Below, piece by piece: positions 16,001 to 24,138 of a stretch of 38,539 nt of DNA. The notes beneath the pieces are model-generated. The model had not been told where the DNA came from. It worked only from the letters and a program-made list of their open reading frames with translations, and did not search any database. The position numbers and the translations under genes were made by a program. Within the stretch, counting starts at the first letter, position 1. Every line of letters starts with the position of its first letter. Source of the DNA: an uncultured Verrucomicrobiota bacterium (GTDB lineage Bacteria; Verrucomicrobiota; Verrucomicrobiia; Limisphaerales; UBA1319). The DNA lies in NCBI GenBank assembly GCA_903845125.1, contig CAIMWS010000030.1:1-38539 (forward strand), written 5' to 3'.

Positions 16001-16852
16001 TTACTTGCCCATCTTTTTCAGGCTTTCCAGGCAGCGTTTCACATCGCCCAGCGGATCCGGCCCGCCCCGCTCATGCTCCACGATGTACCAATCCACCGCC
16101 CCCCCGGCCTCGCACAGCTTGAAGATCTCGCTCCACTTCACTTCCCCTTCGCCGACAACCGCGCTGGCGGCGCCGCCATGCTCCTTCAGGTGGATCGTCC
16201 GGGCGCGGCCCGGGTATTTCTTCAGCACCGCCACCGGGTCGGCTCCGCCATCCAGGCAGTTGCCGGTGTCCAACTGCATCACCACCGATTTCTGGGTGTT
16301 GCCGAAGAACAGATCCCAGGGCACCGCCCCCTCGATTTTCTTGAAGTCTCCGGCATGGGCGTGGTAGCCCACCACCATTCCGTGGCTTTTGACCCGGGCG
16401 GCCAGCTCGTTGAAATACTTGGCCGTGTCCAGCCACGCCTGCTTGGAGTTGGACCGCTTTTCCGGCATGCCCGGCACGATCAGGTATTTGTTCCCCAGCG
16501 TGTGGTTGAATTCCAGGGTGGCTTCCAGCGCGTCCTTCTCCAGGGTGTCCATGCCGGTATGGGTGCCGCAGCACACCAGGCCGTTGTCGTCCATCATCTG
16601 GCGCAGCTCCTTGGCGTTGCGCTTGTAGTATCCGGCATATTCCACGCCCTTGTAGCCCATCGCTCCCACCGCTTTCAACACCGCCGGCAAATCCTTGGCG
16701 CACTGTTCCCGGACAGAATACAGCTGCAGCCCCAGGGGAACCTTCTTCGCCGCCGCCGCGGCCTGCAATCCCACCCCGCACGCGGCCACGCTCAACGCGC
16801 CCAGGTTGATGAATTGGCGGCGGGTCAAAGCGCCCGAATAGTTTGCTTTCAT
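16001..16852 (-). CDS. Tat-exported sugar phosphate isomerase/epimerase-like TIM-barrel protein
   Basis: A 283-residue protein with a twin-arginine signal (LTRRQFINLGAL at 9-20). An Ala-rich hydrophobic core containing VAAC (22-25) could also be a lipobox. The barrel starts PLGLQLYSVREQCAKD, closely similar to the plus-strand neighbour. Likely metal ligands are His164 (VGYHAHAGDF), Asp195 (QLDTGN), His221 (TIHLKE) and Glu259 (IVEHER). Tat export fits a protein that folds with its metal in the cytoplasm. AAGG lies 7 nt before the ATG. The two genes are probably diverged paralogues acting in the periplasm on related carbohydrate derivatives. Confidence 0.92.
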   Translation of the reverse strand: MKANYSGALTRRQFINLGALSVAACGVGLQAAAAAKKVPLGLQLYSVREQCAKDLPAVLKAVGAMGYKGVEYAGYYKRNAKELRQMMDDNGLVCCGTHTGMDTLEKDALEATLEFNHTLGNKYLIVPGMPEKRSNSKQAWLDTAKYFNELAARVKSHGMVVGYHAHAGDFKKIEGAVPWDLFFGNTQKSVVMQLDTGNCLDGGADPVAVLKKYPGRARTIHLKEHGGAASAVVGEGEVKWSEIFKLCEAGGAVDWYIVEHERGGPDPLGDVKRCLESLKKMGK

Positions 16853-16888
16853 GTTTTTTCCTTTTTCAAGTTGGTTTCAAGTTAGCCG

Positions 16889-16917
16889 AGCTTATCCATG
16901 CCCTGCCCCCCGGTCAA
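16889..16917 (-). promoter_or_regulatory. Candidate promoter for the Tat-exported isomerase
   Basis: On the minus strand TTGACC (16917-16912, 5 of 6 to consensus) is followed after 17 bp by TAAGCT (16894-16889, 3 of 6). The start codon is 37 nt further on. The -10 box is poor. Confidence 0.3.
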
Positions 16918-16950
16918 TGTGCAATTGCCGGCCATGTGCAATTGCCGGCC
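16917..16950. repeat. Exact 17-bp tandem duplication
   Basis: ATGTGCAATTGCCGGCC occurs twice head to tail (16917-16933 and 16934-16950). Each unit contains CAATTG, itself a palindrome. The duplication begins at the edge of the candidate -35 box of the minus-strand isomerase, so it could duplicate an operator upstream of that promoter. Confidence 0.9.
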
Positions 16951-17535
16951 AGGCGGTGCGCTCCGTCGAAACCAAATCCAATTGGGGTGAGAATTCTCAT
17001 TTCCGTGCTCTTCCACCAACGGGAACCCACCGGTCCGTCCGCAGGTCCGGACTCCTCCCCAAAACCAGTGGCTGCACCTGGCTGTCTTCCTTGCCCGGCC
17101 GCAACCAGCAAAGCCGTGGGCTATCCGGCCAATCGGTTTTGGCTCAACCTGGCCCGGTTTTTTTGCGCGGCACTTGCAAAAACCGAAGGTTGTGCGACAG
17201 TTAATTGGTGGTCGGCAATGTGTGTTTATGCCCCTTCCTTGGCGCCCGTAGTTGCGTGTGGGAAGCCGTAGCTGACCGCTTGGACTGATTTTTCAGGAAC
17301 CTGAAAATCCTGCTGCACTTATCCAAATCAAACGGGGACGCACTGATCGCAGGTACTGCCCAACTGCTGCGCAACAACTCGTGAGGCTTTTGGACGGTTT
17401 GCGTTGTTGGCCGGGGTGGCTTGAACGCTCAAAGCGACGGGGATTGAGTTTGACAGGAGCGGGTTTACCTGAAAGATTCAGCCATAAAAACATCAATGGA
17501 AGAACTCCTGATCAGAACCTAAAAAAACGACCGTT

Positions 17536-20076
17536 ATGAACAATAAACCAAGAAATCAGCACTGGTTGTGGTGCCTCCTGCTGGCCCAAGCGCTCGGCAC
17601 CACCGGCTTCGCCCAGCGGGAGCTCCGGACCTGGGTCTCGCTGGATGGCGTTTCCCGTGCGGGAACCGCCCCAACCATCGAGGTGACGGGAGCCAAATCC
17701 AACCTGACCACGCTCAAGATCTCCGTGCCCGGGATGTGGCAAACGGTGACCAAATACGGGCAGGGCAGCTTCACCCAGCTGGAAGTGCCCGCGCCCCGCC
17801 TGACAGGCAAAGGCTTTGCACAGAAATTAGGCGAACGCTCCTGGTTTGATTTTCCCGCCCAGACCAAGCTCGGCCTGAGGCCTTTGAGCCTCTTCCAGGA
17901 AGCTCCTTCCGCGATCAGCGTGTTCCAGCCACGGATCACCGAGAGCGTCGCCCGCATCCTGGAGACCAACAAGCTGCCCACCACCGAGATCCAGCTTCGG
18001 GAATTAAAACTGGATCCCGCCGGCGCGCGGCCGGGCATCCCCACGCTGCGCGGGCTCCTGGCGGTCTCCCGCAAAACCAGCGCCAGCGACCTAAAGCTCA
18101 ACACCCTCTCCCAAGGAGCCAAGCTGCTGAAGCTGAACTATCCGCTCCTGCCGGCGGGCTATGAGGAGACCGACACTTTGATCCGCCTGGGCATCAAGGT
18201 GCCCAGCCTGATCGACGAAACCTTTTATGCCAAGCTCACCACCCCCTACCGGGGGGTGCAGAGCGATTTCTCCACCGTGAGCGGCATCGGTGCGTTTGCC
18301 ACTTCCGAGCTGCGGCTGCCGGTGGTGGAGGTAGTGGATACCAACTCCATCTCCATCATCACCAACCTCGTGGTTGAGATCAGCCACCTGCAGGGAACGG
18401 AGGATTTTGCCTGTCCGATTCCCTGGGATGTCTGGGATAGCCTGCCGCCTTTCGTAAACGGCGCCGCGCTGCGCGATTCAATCACCGCGAAGGGCATTGC
18501 CATTGAATCCTCCCGCAGCGCCCATTACCTGATCCTGACCCCGCAGAGCTTGCGCTCCGAGCTGACCACCTTCGCCCTCTGGAAGCAGTCCAAGGGACTC
18601 AACGTGGATATCGCCACCGTGGGCAATACGGCCTCCGACGATGTGGCCGCCAACTGGTCATTGATCGATGCCTACATTGAAAAGTACTTCCATGAACATT
18701 ATTGCAACGGGGTTTATGTGCTGCTGGTAGGGGACGTGAACTTGATCCCCTCCGGCCGCAGCACCCGGGTGACCGCCGATCCCTACGGTTCCAACTCGGA
18801 TTCCGACCATGTCTACGAGGTGCTCGGCAACGATCTCTTCGCCAGCCTGTATGTCGGGCGCCTGGCAGTGGCCAACGCCACCCAGTTGCGGGCGCAGCTG
18901 AACAAGATCCTTTCCTATGAGAAAGATCCCACGGGCGGTTCCTGGCCGCTCCGCGCCACCCTCGCGGCCAACAGCCAGAATGACGACGGCTCGTTCGGGG
19001 TCAGCTCCTCCTGGCCTTCCAAATACGCCGCCGCCGTCAACGCCATCGCCAATTATGGCGGATACTCCTCGCCGCCCACCTTCAGCGTGCGCCATGCCGG
19101 AGCTTCCTCTTCCTCCGGCATCCGGGCGGTGAACGCCGACATCGTCAGCGACATCCTCGCTGGCCGCGGACATGTGCTTTATCGCGGCCATGGCGACCAG
19201 GACAGCTGGACTTATGGCTGGGATGGTTCCAACAGTTCGACCGGCTCGCCGTTTTCCGAAGCCACCCAGATTCCCAAATGCACGAACTCCGCCTACCCGA
19301 TAGTATATGCCATCGCCTGCCAGAACTCGGTTTTGCAGAATGGCACCTCCATCGCCAAAGCCTGGATGAACCAAACCAACGGCGGGGCGGTGGCTCATTT
19401 CGGCGCCAGCGCCAACTCCAACACTGCCGAAAACCACGAGCGCGCCAAAGGGATTTTCCGGGCCATATATGAGAGCGGCTATACCCGCCTCGGCCCGGCG
19501 CTGGCGGCCGCTGAAGCCTATTCCTACCTGGCCGTGGGCGGTGGCGGTGGCTGGGAGAACAACACCTTCTGCTACCTGCTGCTCGGCGATCCGGAAATGA
19601 CCATCCGCCGCCAGGCCGTCGCCTTCAAGCTGTCCGCCATTCCAAACCTCAGCGACCTGCTGACGGGCACCCTCATCACCATCCAAAACCAGGAGGGCCA
19701 AATTGTCAGCAATTCCTTCGTCAACGTGCATTTGCTGGATGGCACGCGCGTCAATGGCATGACCGGCCCGGATGGCAACCTGCTGGTCCCCAAGGTCAGC
19801 ACCAGCCAAATCCTGCATGTGGATGTGAACGCGGACGGCTATGCCGCCAACGACCAGGCTTTTGTCTGGATCGACAACACCTCGTTTGACCGCACCGGAG
19901 CTTTCACCCTGCGCATCGTGGGTGAAGCGGGTGAATACCTGGTCCAGGCTTCGGAAGACCTGGCCGCGTGGAAGACTCTCGCCACCGTCTCCTTGAAATC
20001 CAACACTTACCAATATACGGACCAATCCACTTTGCGGGTCCGCAGCAAATATTACCGGGCGGTTAAAATCCGGTAA
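17536..20076 (+). CDS. Secreted C25 (gingipain-type) cysteine peptidase
   Basis: An 846-residue exported protein. A signal peptide covers about 1-26. A roughly 300-residue beta-rich N-terminal region (propeptide-like) follows. The C25 peptidase domain spans about 328-690, with YLILTPQSLRSELTTFALWKQ at its start, catalytic His552 in YRGHGDQ, catalytic Cys595 in YAIACQN, and the closing LLLGDPEMTI typical of the family. A carboxypeptidase-regulatory/Ig-like domain (about 700-790) and a final roughly 50-residue module (YLVQASEDLAAWKTLATVSL ... YYRAVKIR) complete it. That last module recurs at the C-terminus of many verrucomicrobial secreted proteins. The enzyme likely degrades extracellular or surface protein; Arg or Lys specificity cannot be told from sequence. 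No ribosome binding site is evident before the ATG. Confidence 0.88.
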   Translation: MNNKPRNQHWLWCLLLAQALGTTGFAQRELRTWVSLDGVSRAGTAPTIEVTGAKSNLTTLKISVPGMWQTVTKYGQGSFTQLEVPAPRLTGKGFAQKLGERSWFDFPAQTKLGLRPLSLFQEAPSAISVFQPRITESVARILETNKLPTTEIQLRELKLDPAGARPGIPTLRGLLAVSRKTSASDLKLNTLSQGAKLLKLNYPLLPAGYEETDTLIRLGIKVPSLIDETFYAKLTTPYRGVQSDFSTVSGIGAFATSELRLPVVEVVDTNSISIITNLVVEISHLQGTEDFACPIPWDVWDSLPPFVNGAALRDSITAKGIAIESSRSAHYLILTPQSLRSELTTFALWKQSKGLNVDIATVGNTASDDVAANWSLIDAYIEKYFHEHYCNGVYVLLVGDVNLIPSGRSTRVTADPYGSNSDSDHVYEVLGNDLFASLYVGRLAVANATQLRAQLNKILSYEKDPTGGSWPLRATLAANSQNDDGSFGVSSSWPSKYAAAVNAIANYGGYSSPPTFSVRHAGASSSSGIRAVNADIVSDILAGRGHVLYRGHGDQDSWTYGWDGSNSSTGSPFSEATQIPKCTNSAYPIVYAIACQNSVLQNGTSIAKAWMNQTNGGAVAHFGASANSNTAENHERAKGIFRAIYESGYTRLGPALAAAEAYSYLAVGGGGGWENNTFCYLLLGDPEMTIRRQAVAFKLSAIPNLSDLLTGTLITIQNQEGQIVSNSFVNVHLLDGTRVNGMTGPDGNLLVPKVSTSQILHVDVNADGYAANDQAFVWIDNTSFDRTGAFTLRIVGEAGEYLVQASEDLAAWKTLATVSLKSNTYQYTDQSTLRVRSKYYRAVKIR

Positions 20077-20156
20077 TCCCCTGCGGTCGCAGGCGCCATG
20101 GTTAATATCCAACCTGGCCTGATGGTTTAGGGTTTGACGGCCGAAGGGAGCCTAAA

Positions 20157-20185
20157 CAGGCGGGAAAGCATCGCTTTCCCGCCTG
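20157..20185. terminator. Perfect hairpin after the peptidase gene
   Basis: CAGGCGGGAAAGC (20157-20169) pairs perfectly over 13 bp with GCTTTCCCGCCTG (20173-20185) around an ATC loop. No T-run follows on either strand, so it is either a weak or factor-assisted terminator or an mRNA 3'-end stabiliser for the peptidase transcript. Confidence 0.55.
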
Positions 20186-20268
20186 TGCCATTTGCGCCAG
20201 ACACAAATCGGAGGCGGTTGGGTGCGCGCCATTGGCTGGGACGGAAATCAGGGCGGAAAACAAGGCTA

Positions 20269-20297
20269 TTGATGGTTTCCATCCCATCCATTATAAT
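20269..20297 (+). promoter_or_regulatory. Sigma70-like promoter of the PHP phosphoesterase gene
   Basis: TTGATG (20269-20274) is separated by exactly 17 bp from a perfect TATAAT (20292-20297). A start about 7 nt downstream would leave a leader of only about 11 nt before the ATG at 20315, so translation may be almost leaderless, which fits the absence of a ribosome binding site. Confidence 0.7.
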
Positions 20298-20314
20298 TCC
20301 CCCACCAACCAATT

Positions 20315-21469
20315 ATGATGAAAACCATTGCCATCCGCAAACTCAGCACCCTGGCCTCCATCTTTTGTCTGGCTCTTTCGGCCTCCGCCCAGCACCGGGT
20401 AAGAACCGAATTGGCCATTCCCGATATTCCAGGCTATCTGACCTTGAAATGCGACTTTCACATGCACACCGTTTTTTCGGACGGCTTGGTCTGGCCGACG
20501 GTTCGCGTGGAGGAAGCCTGGCGCCAGGGATTGGATGCCATCGCCATCACCGACCATGTGGAATACCATCCGTATCGGACCGATGTTTCCACCAACTTGG
20601 TTCGCTCCTATGAAATTGCCAGGGCGACCGCCGATTCCTTGGGGATTATCCTGATCCCCAGCGCTGAAATCACCCGGGCCGAGCCTCCCGGACACCTCAA
20701 TGCGCTTTTTTTAACCAATCAGAACCGATTGGTCACCACAGACTACCGCGAGGAGGTGAAAATCGCCGCGCAGCAAGGCGCTTTTCTCTTCTGGTGCCAT
20801 CCCGGTTGGAAGCAGCCCAACGGGCGTTCCGTGTGGTATCCAGAACAGGGTGAGTTTCATGCCGCCGGGTTCCTCCACGGATTGGAGATTGTGAATGGCA
20901 ACGATTATGATCCGATAGTTCACCAATGGTGCCAGGATAAGAACCTCACCCTGGTGGGCAACTCGGATGCCCATGACCCGCTCGACATGGTTTATGAACG
21001 TGCCCAAGGCGAATTGCGGCCCATGACCCTCGTTTTCGCCAGCGCCCGTCATCCTTCCTCCATCCGTGAGGCCTTGCTGGCTCGCCGCACGGCGGTTTAT
21101 AGCCAGAATACGGTTTACGGTGACACCCAATTTTTAAGTCCGTTGTTTTCCCGTTCGGTCGATGTGAAGAATCCGGCCGTCACCATCAAAGGCAAAGGCC
21201 GGATTTACCTCCAGGTAAGGAACCACAGTGTCCTGGATTTTGAACTCAAGCCGGCGGAAAAAGTGGAAGGGATTGCCCTGCCAGCCAAATTCCTCCTGCC
21301 CGCCGGAAAAACCGCCTTGCTCAGCCTCCAGGGAACCACCACCACCCTGAGCGGTTCCCAACGCCTCCAACTGCCGTTTTTTGTCGATAACCTTAAAGTG
21401 GCTCCCAACCAGCCATTAAGAGTGGTTTTTGAGGTCCTGGTGACCTTTATTCCGGTCGAAACCAAATGA
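20315..21469 (+). CDS. Exported PHP-domain phosphoesterase
   Basis: A 384-residue protein with a Sec signal peptide (about 1-26, ASAQ cleavage region) and a PHP domain (about 44-265). Metal-site residues are visible: His49 and His51 with Asp56 (DFHMHTVFSDG), Asp80-His81 (ITDHVEY), Glu118 (PSAEIT), His127 (GHLNALF), His162 (WCHPGW) and Asp218/His220 (NSDAHD). The C-terminal part (about 270-384) is a beta-sandwich seen in exported PHP proteins of the Sb-PDE type. It probably hydrolyses phosphodiester or phosphomonoester substrates in the periplasm. Start is ATG 20315 or the next codon, also ATG. Confidence 0.88.
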   Translation: MMKTIAIRKLSTLASIFCLALSASAQHRVRTELAIPDIPGYLTLKCDFHMHTVFSDGLVWPTVRVEEAWRQGLDAIAITDHVEYHPYRTDVSTNLVRSYEIARATADSLGIILIPSAEITRAEPPGHLNALFLTNQNRLVTTDYREEVKIAAQQGAFLFWCHPGWKQPNGRSVWYPEQGEFHAAGFLHGLEIVNGNDYDPIVHQWCQDKNLTLVGNSDAHDPLDMVYERAQGELRPMTLVFASARHPSSIREALLARRTAVYSQNTVYGDTQFLSPLFSRSVDVKNPAVTIKGKGRIYLQVRNHSVLDFELKPAEKVEGIALPAKFLLPAGKTALLSLQGTTTTLSGSQRLQLPFFVDNLKVAPNQPLRVVFEVLVTFIPVETK

Positions 21470-21588
21470 CCCCACTGCCGGGAAGCGGCTGTTACGCGGA
21501 TCTTTCGGGCCGAAAAAAGGCGATGACGGCAGGGCCGGCAAACGCGCGACCCGCAGGTTTCATAATGATCGATATCATATAGTCTTAT

Positions 21589-21611
21589 GCCGGTAAAAAT
21601 ACCGGCTCAAG
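21589..21611. repeat. Perfect 7-bp inverted repeat upstream of the FlgM-like gene
   Basis: GCCGGTA (21589-21595), AAAA loop, TACCGGC (21600-21606), then TCAAGTTTTT. It lies 71 nt before the small gene at 21677. It could be a short terminator for the PHP gene or an operator. Confidence 0.45.
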
Positions 21612-21676
21612 TTTTTCCGGATTCAGCCGATACATATATGAATCCAGTTGGACTGCCTGCCAACTGAGAGAGAAAA

Positions 21677-21943
21677 ATGAACATAGAAAACGTAAACCGA
21701 ACTGCCGGAACCGATTGGACGACCTCCAAGGCGGGTTCCAAAACGCAGGGCACGGCGAATGTGGACCGATCCTCTTTTGAGGCTTCGGAAACCATCGCGC
21801 GCGCTTTTAAAGAAAACCTGGAGATCCGACCGGAAAAAGTGGCCATGGCCCGGCAACTCCTGAATGCCTCGGCCTATCCCTCGCCCAGTATCATACAATC
21901 GGTCAGCCAGTTGTTGGCGGAGAGGCTGGCTAGTCCCGCGTAG
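21677..21943 (+). CDS. Small FlgM-like protein (possible orphan anti-sigma factor)
   Basis: An 88-residue soluble protein. The first 35 residues are Thr/Ser/Asn-rich and look disordered. The rest is helical: FEASETIARAFKENL, then IRPEKVAMARQLLNASAYPS and PSIIQSVSQLLAERL. This layout, with a 'R.ekv...r.ll....Y' turn and a final 'i...ll.e.l' helix, resembles the C-terminal sigma-binding part of FlgM. The similarity is judged by eye. A GAGAGAG ribosome binding site lies just before the ATG. No flagellar gene is nearby. It is followed by a strong terminator. Confidence 0.6.
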   Translation: MNIENVNRTAGTDWTTSKAGSKTQGTANVDRSSFEASETIARAFKENLEIRPEKVAMARQLLNASAYPSPSIIQSVSQLLAERLASPA

Positions 21944-22008
21944 CGGAAAAATTTGGCCTGCCTGTAAATTTACCCAGGCCTCCAGGTTAAGAAACCAACT
22001 TACACACA

Positions 22009-22042
22009 GCCGGCCCGTCGGGCTTTTGCCCGCCGGGCCGGC
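22009..22042. terminator. Bidirectional-type hairpin terminator
   Basis: GCCGGCCCGTCGGGC (22009-22023) pairs with GCCCGCCGGGCCGGC (22028-22042) with one mismatch around a TTTT loop. On the plus side CTTCTTAAAT follows. It lies between the FlgM-like gene and the convergent MacB-type permease gene and can end both transcripts. Confidence 0.8.
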
Positions 22043-22060
22043 CTTCTTAAATGGGTTGCA

Positions 22061-23407
22061 TCATTCGTGCCGCAAAGCTTCCACGGGATCCATGTTGGCG
22101 GCGCGCATGGCAGGGTAGATGCCAAAGACAATTCCGACGATGGCGGAAATGGAAAAAGCAATGATGGGCGACCACGGAGTGACAATGGTGACCATTTTGG
22201 AGAACAATTGCACAAAGTAAGGGATGGCCACCCCTAAGGCCACGCCGATCAAACCTCCGGCGCCGGAAAGCATGACGGTTTCCACCAGGAACTGCGTGAC
22301 GATGTCGCGCTTCTTCGCCCCCAAGGCCCGGCGGATGCCGATTTCCCGGGTACGCTCCGTGACGCTGGCCAGCATGATGTTCATAATGCCGATGCCGCCA
22401 ACGAGGAGGGAGATGGCGGCTATCGAGCCGAGGACGATGTTGAAAATCTGCTTGGTACGCTCGGCCTGTTTGAGCATTTCCAACGGCACGATCATCTTGT
22501 AATCGGCTTTTTTGTGGTTCCGATCCAGCAAGGCTTTGATGGCTTGAGACACCGGAACGACTTCATCCCGGTTGGACACCTTGATCGTAACTTCGTGGAG
22601 CGCCACCTTTTCGATCTCCCGGCTGGCGCCGCGCTGCTTGACAATCGTTTCCCCGAAGCGGCCTTTGGCGGTAGTGAGGGGGATGAACATGCGAATAAGG
22701 GCGTCGGCATTCTTATCGGTGGATTCTGCCTGCTTGGTTTTGGCCCGCGCCTGCATGATGCCCACCACGCGGTAGTAATTGCCGCCCACCCGGACCGTCT
22801 TGCCCAGGGGGCTTTCGAGCGGGAATAGCTTGGGGATCATCTCGGCTCCCAGCACACAGACATTGATCAGGGATTCCATCTCGTCATCGGTAAAAAAACG
22901 TCCTTGGGCCACCGGATGATTGCGCATTTCCGGATACCAGGGGACGGTGCCCACAATTTCGCAATCCACCCGGCGGGTGATATTCCAGGCGTAATCCCGG
23001 ATGATCCGGCCGGGAACCACCACGGTGACCCGCGGGATAGTCAGCCTGATGCGTTTGACATCCGGGTACGTCAGACCGTATTCGACGGCAGAGCTTTGAT
23101 TGCCCGTAACACGTTGCTCCTCGGGTGGCTTGACGCTATTGAGGATGATATTCTGGCTGCCAAGGTTCTTGATCTGCTCCTGGGCTTCGTAACTGGCGCC
23201 TTCGCCGATGGCGAGCATGGCGATGACTGAACAAACGCCAAACACGATGCCCAGCACCGTCAACAAGGAACGCAACCGGTGCTGCCAGAGGCTTTTGATC
23301 CCCACCCGGACCGCCCGCCGCAGACGAAATACGGTGATGCTCAAGCCGGTGGTTTTAACGGCAATCCCCGGTCGGGGAGTCGGCTTGGGAATGGATGAAT
23401 CCGGCAT
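22061..23407 (-). CDS. MacB-type ABC transporter permease (FtsX superfamily)
   Basis: A 448-residue protein with the MacB layout: a TM helix near the N-terminus (about 44-66, HRLRSLLTVLGIVFGVCSVIAML), a large periplasmic domain (about 70-320) and three C-terminal TM helices (about 325-350, 375-400, 412-432). FtsX motifs include ASVTERTREIGIRRALGA and the ending AMRAANMDPVEALRHE. Such proteins do not pump through the membrane but drive substrate from the periplasm into the MacA-TolC channel by mechanotransmission. It is the last gene of the four-gene efflux operon, 12 nt after the ATPase gene. The substrate is unknown. Confidence 0.95.
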   Translation of the reverse strand: MPDSSIPKPTPRPGIAVKTTGLSITVFRLRRAVRVGIKSLWQHRLRSLLTVLGIVFGVCSVIAMLAIGEGASYEAQEQIKNLGSQNIILNSVKPPEEQRVTGNQSSAVEYGLTYPDVKRIRLTIPRVTVVVPGRIIRDYAWNITRRVDCEIVGTVPWYPEMRNHPVAQGRFFTDDEMESLINVCVLGAEMIPKLFPLESPLGKTVRVGGNYYRVVGIMQARAKTKQAESTDKNADALIRMFIPLTTAKGRFGETIVKQRGASREIEKVALHEVTIKVSNRDEVVPVSQAIKALLDRNHKKADYKMIVPLEMLKQAERTKQIFNIVLGSIAAISLLVGGIGIMNIMLASVTERTREIGIRRALGAKKRDIVTQFLVETVMLSGAGGLIGVALGVAIPYFVQLFSKMVTIVTPWSPIIAFSISAIVGIVFGIYPAMRAANMDPVEALRHE

Positions 23408-23419
23408 GGCAAATTGAAA

Positions 23420-24136
23420 TTACTGGGTTCTTGCGGCAGCGGACTCCCGCAGGCGGAGGTCTTTTTCCACCAAGCCATCGCGGATCCGGATATTGCGGGT
23501 GCCCCGGTGAGCGATTTCGTCGTCGTGGGTTACCATGATCAAGGTTTTTCCCTGCCAGTGCAGTTCATCGAAGACGCTCAATATTTCGGTGCCGGAGGTG
23601 GAGTCCAGGTTGCCCGTGGGCTCATCCGCCAGGATCACCAGGGGATCATTGACCAAGGCCCGGGCAATGGCCACCCGCTGCTGCTGGCCACCAGATAGTT
23701 CCGATGGTTTATGCCCCACCCGGGATCCAAGCCCGACGCGGCGGGCCAACTCCATGGCAGCGGCCCGGCTTTCCGACTCCGGCCAACCCTGATAATATAA
23801 TGGGATCTCGATGTTTTCCAGCACCGTCAATTGCTGGATCAGATTGTAGGATTGGAAAATGAAACCGAGGCGGGCGCCGCGCACCGCGGATAATTCGTCG
23901 TCATCCATGGTGGACACATCCTGTTCCCCAAGATAATACCGGCCCTGGCTGGGCCGGTCCAGGCAACCGAGGAGGTTCAACAGGGTCGATTTCCCACAGC
24001 CGGAAGGCCCCATGATGGTGACATACTCGCCGGATTTGATATCGATGGAAACCCCCCGCAGGGCTTCCACAGTTACGGGCCCCATCTGGTAGGTCTTGCG
24101 CACCTCCTCGAGCCGCACGATGGATTTTACACCCAT
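23420..24136 (-). CDS. MacB-type ABC transporter ATP-binding protein
   Basis: A 238-residue ATPase of the LolD/MacB family with Walker [11 protein letters not shown]-loop FIFQSYNLI, signature LSGGQQQR, Walker [15 protein letters not shown] and H-loop VTHDDE. The start is the ATG at 24136 because GGAG lies 6 nt upstream; the TTG two codons earlier at 24142 would sit directly on that GGAG. With this start the gene begins 2 nt after the adaptor stop. It powers the permease at 22061-23407. Confidence 0.95.
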   Translation of the reverse strand: MGVKSIVRLEEVRKTYQMGPVTVEALRGVSIDIKSGEYVTIMGPSGCGKSTLLNLLGCLDRPSQGRYYLGEQDVSTMDDDELSAVRGARLGFIFQSYNLIQQLTVLENIEIPLYYQGWPESESRAAAMELARRVGLGSRVGHKPSELSGGQQQRVAIARALVNDPLVILADEPTGNLDSTSGTEILSVFDELHWQGKTLIMVTHDDEIAHRGTRNIRIRDGLVEKDLRLRESAAARTQ

Positions 24137-24138
24137 GG

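Larger units (their letters stand above)
16853..17535. other. 683-bp intergenic region without a convincing gene
   Basis: Frames here lack conserved features. The region holds a candidate promoter for the minus-strand isomerase, a 17-bp tandem duplication, an imperfect hairpin at 17155-17185 (CGGTTTTTTTGC with GCAAAAACCG), and a second near-perfect inverted repeat around 17287-17308 (ATTTTTCAGG with CCTGAAAATC). TTGACA occurs at 17450-17455, 81 nt before the C25 peptidase ATG, but without a good -10 box at 16-18 bp. These may be control elements for the peptidase gene. Confidence 0.5.

Noticed and set aside
16843-17271. Open frames in the intergenic region before the C25 peptidase
   Set aside because: They include a tandem duplication and hairpins, lack a ribosome binding site and show no protein-like pattern.
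17293-17496. A 67-codon minus-strand open frame
   Set aside because: No motif, no start signal, and it covers the probable control region of the peptidase gene.
18658-20112. A 484-codon minus-strand frame antisense to the C25 peptidase
   Set aside because: Shadow of the opposite strand; the plus-strand frame has clear catalytic motifs.
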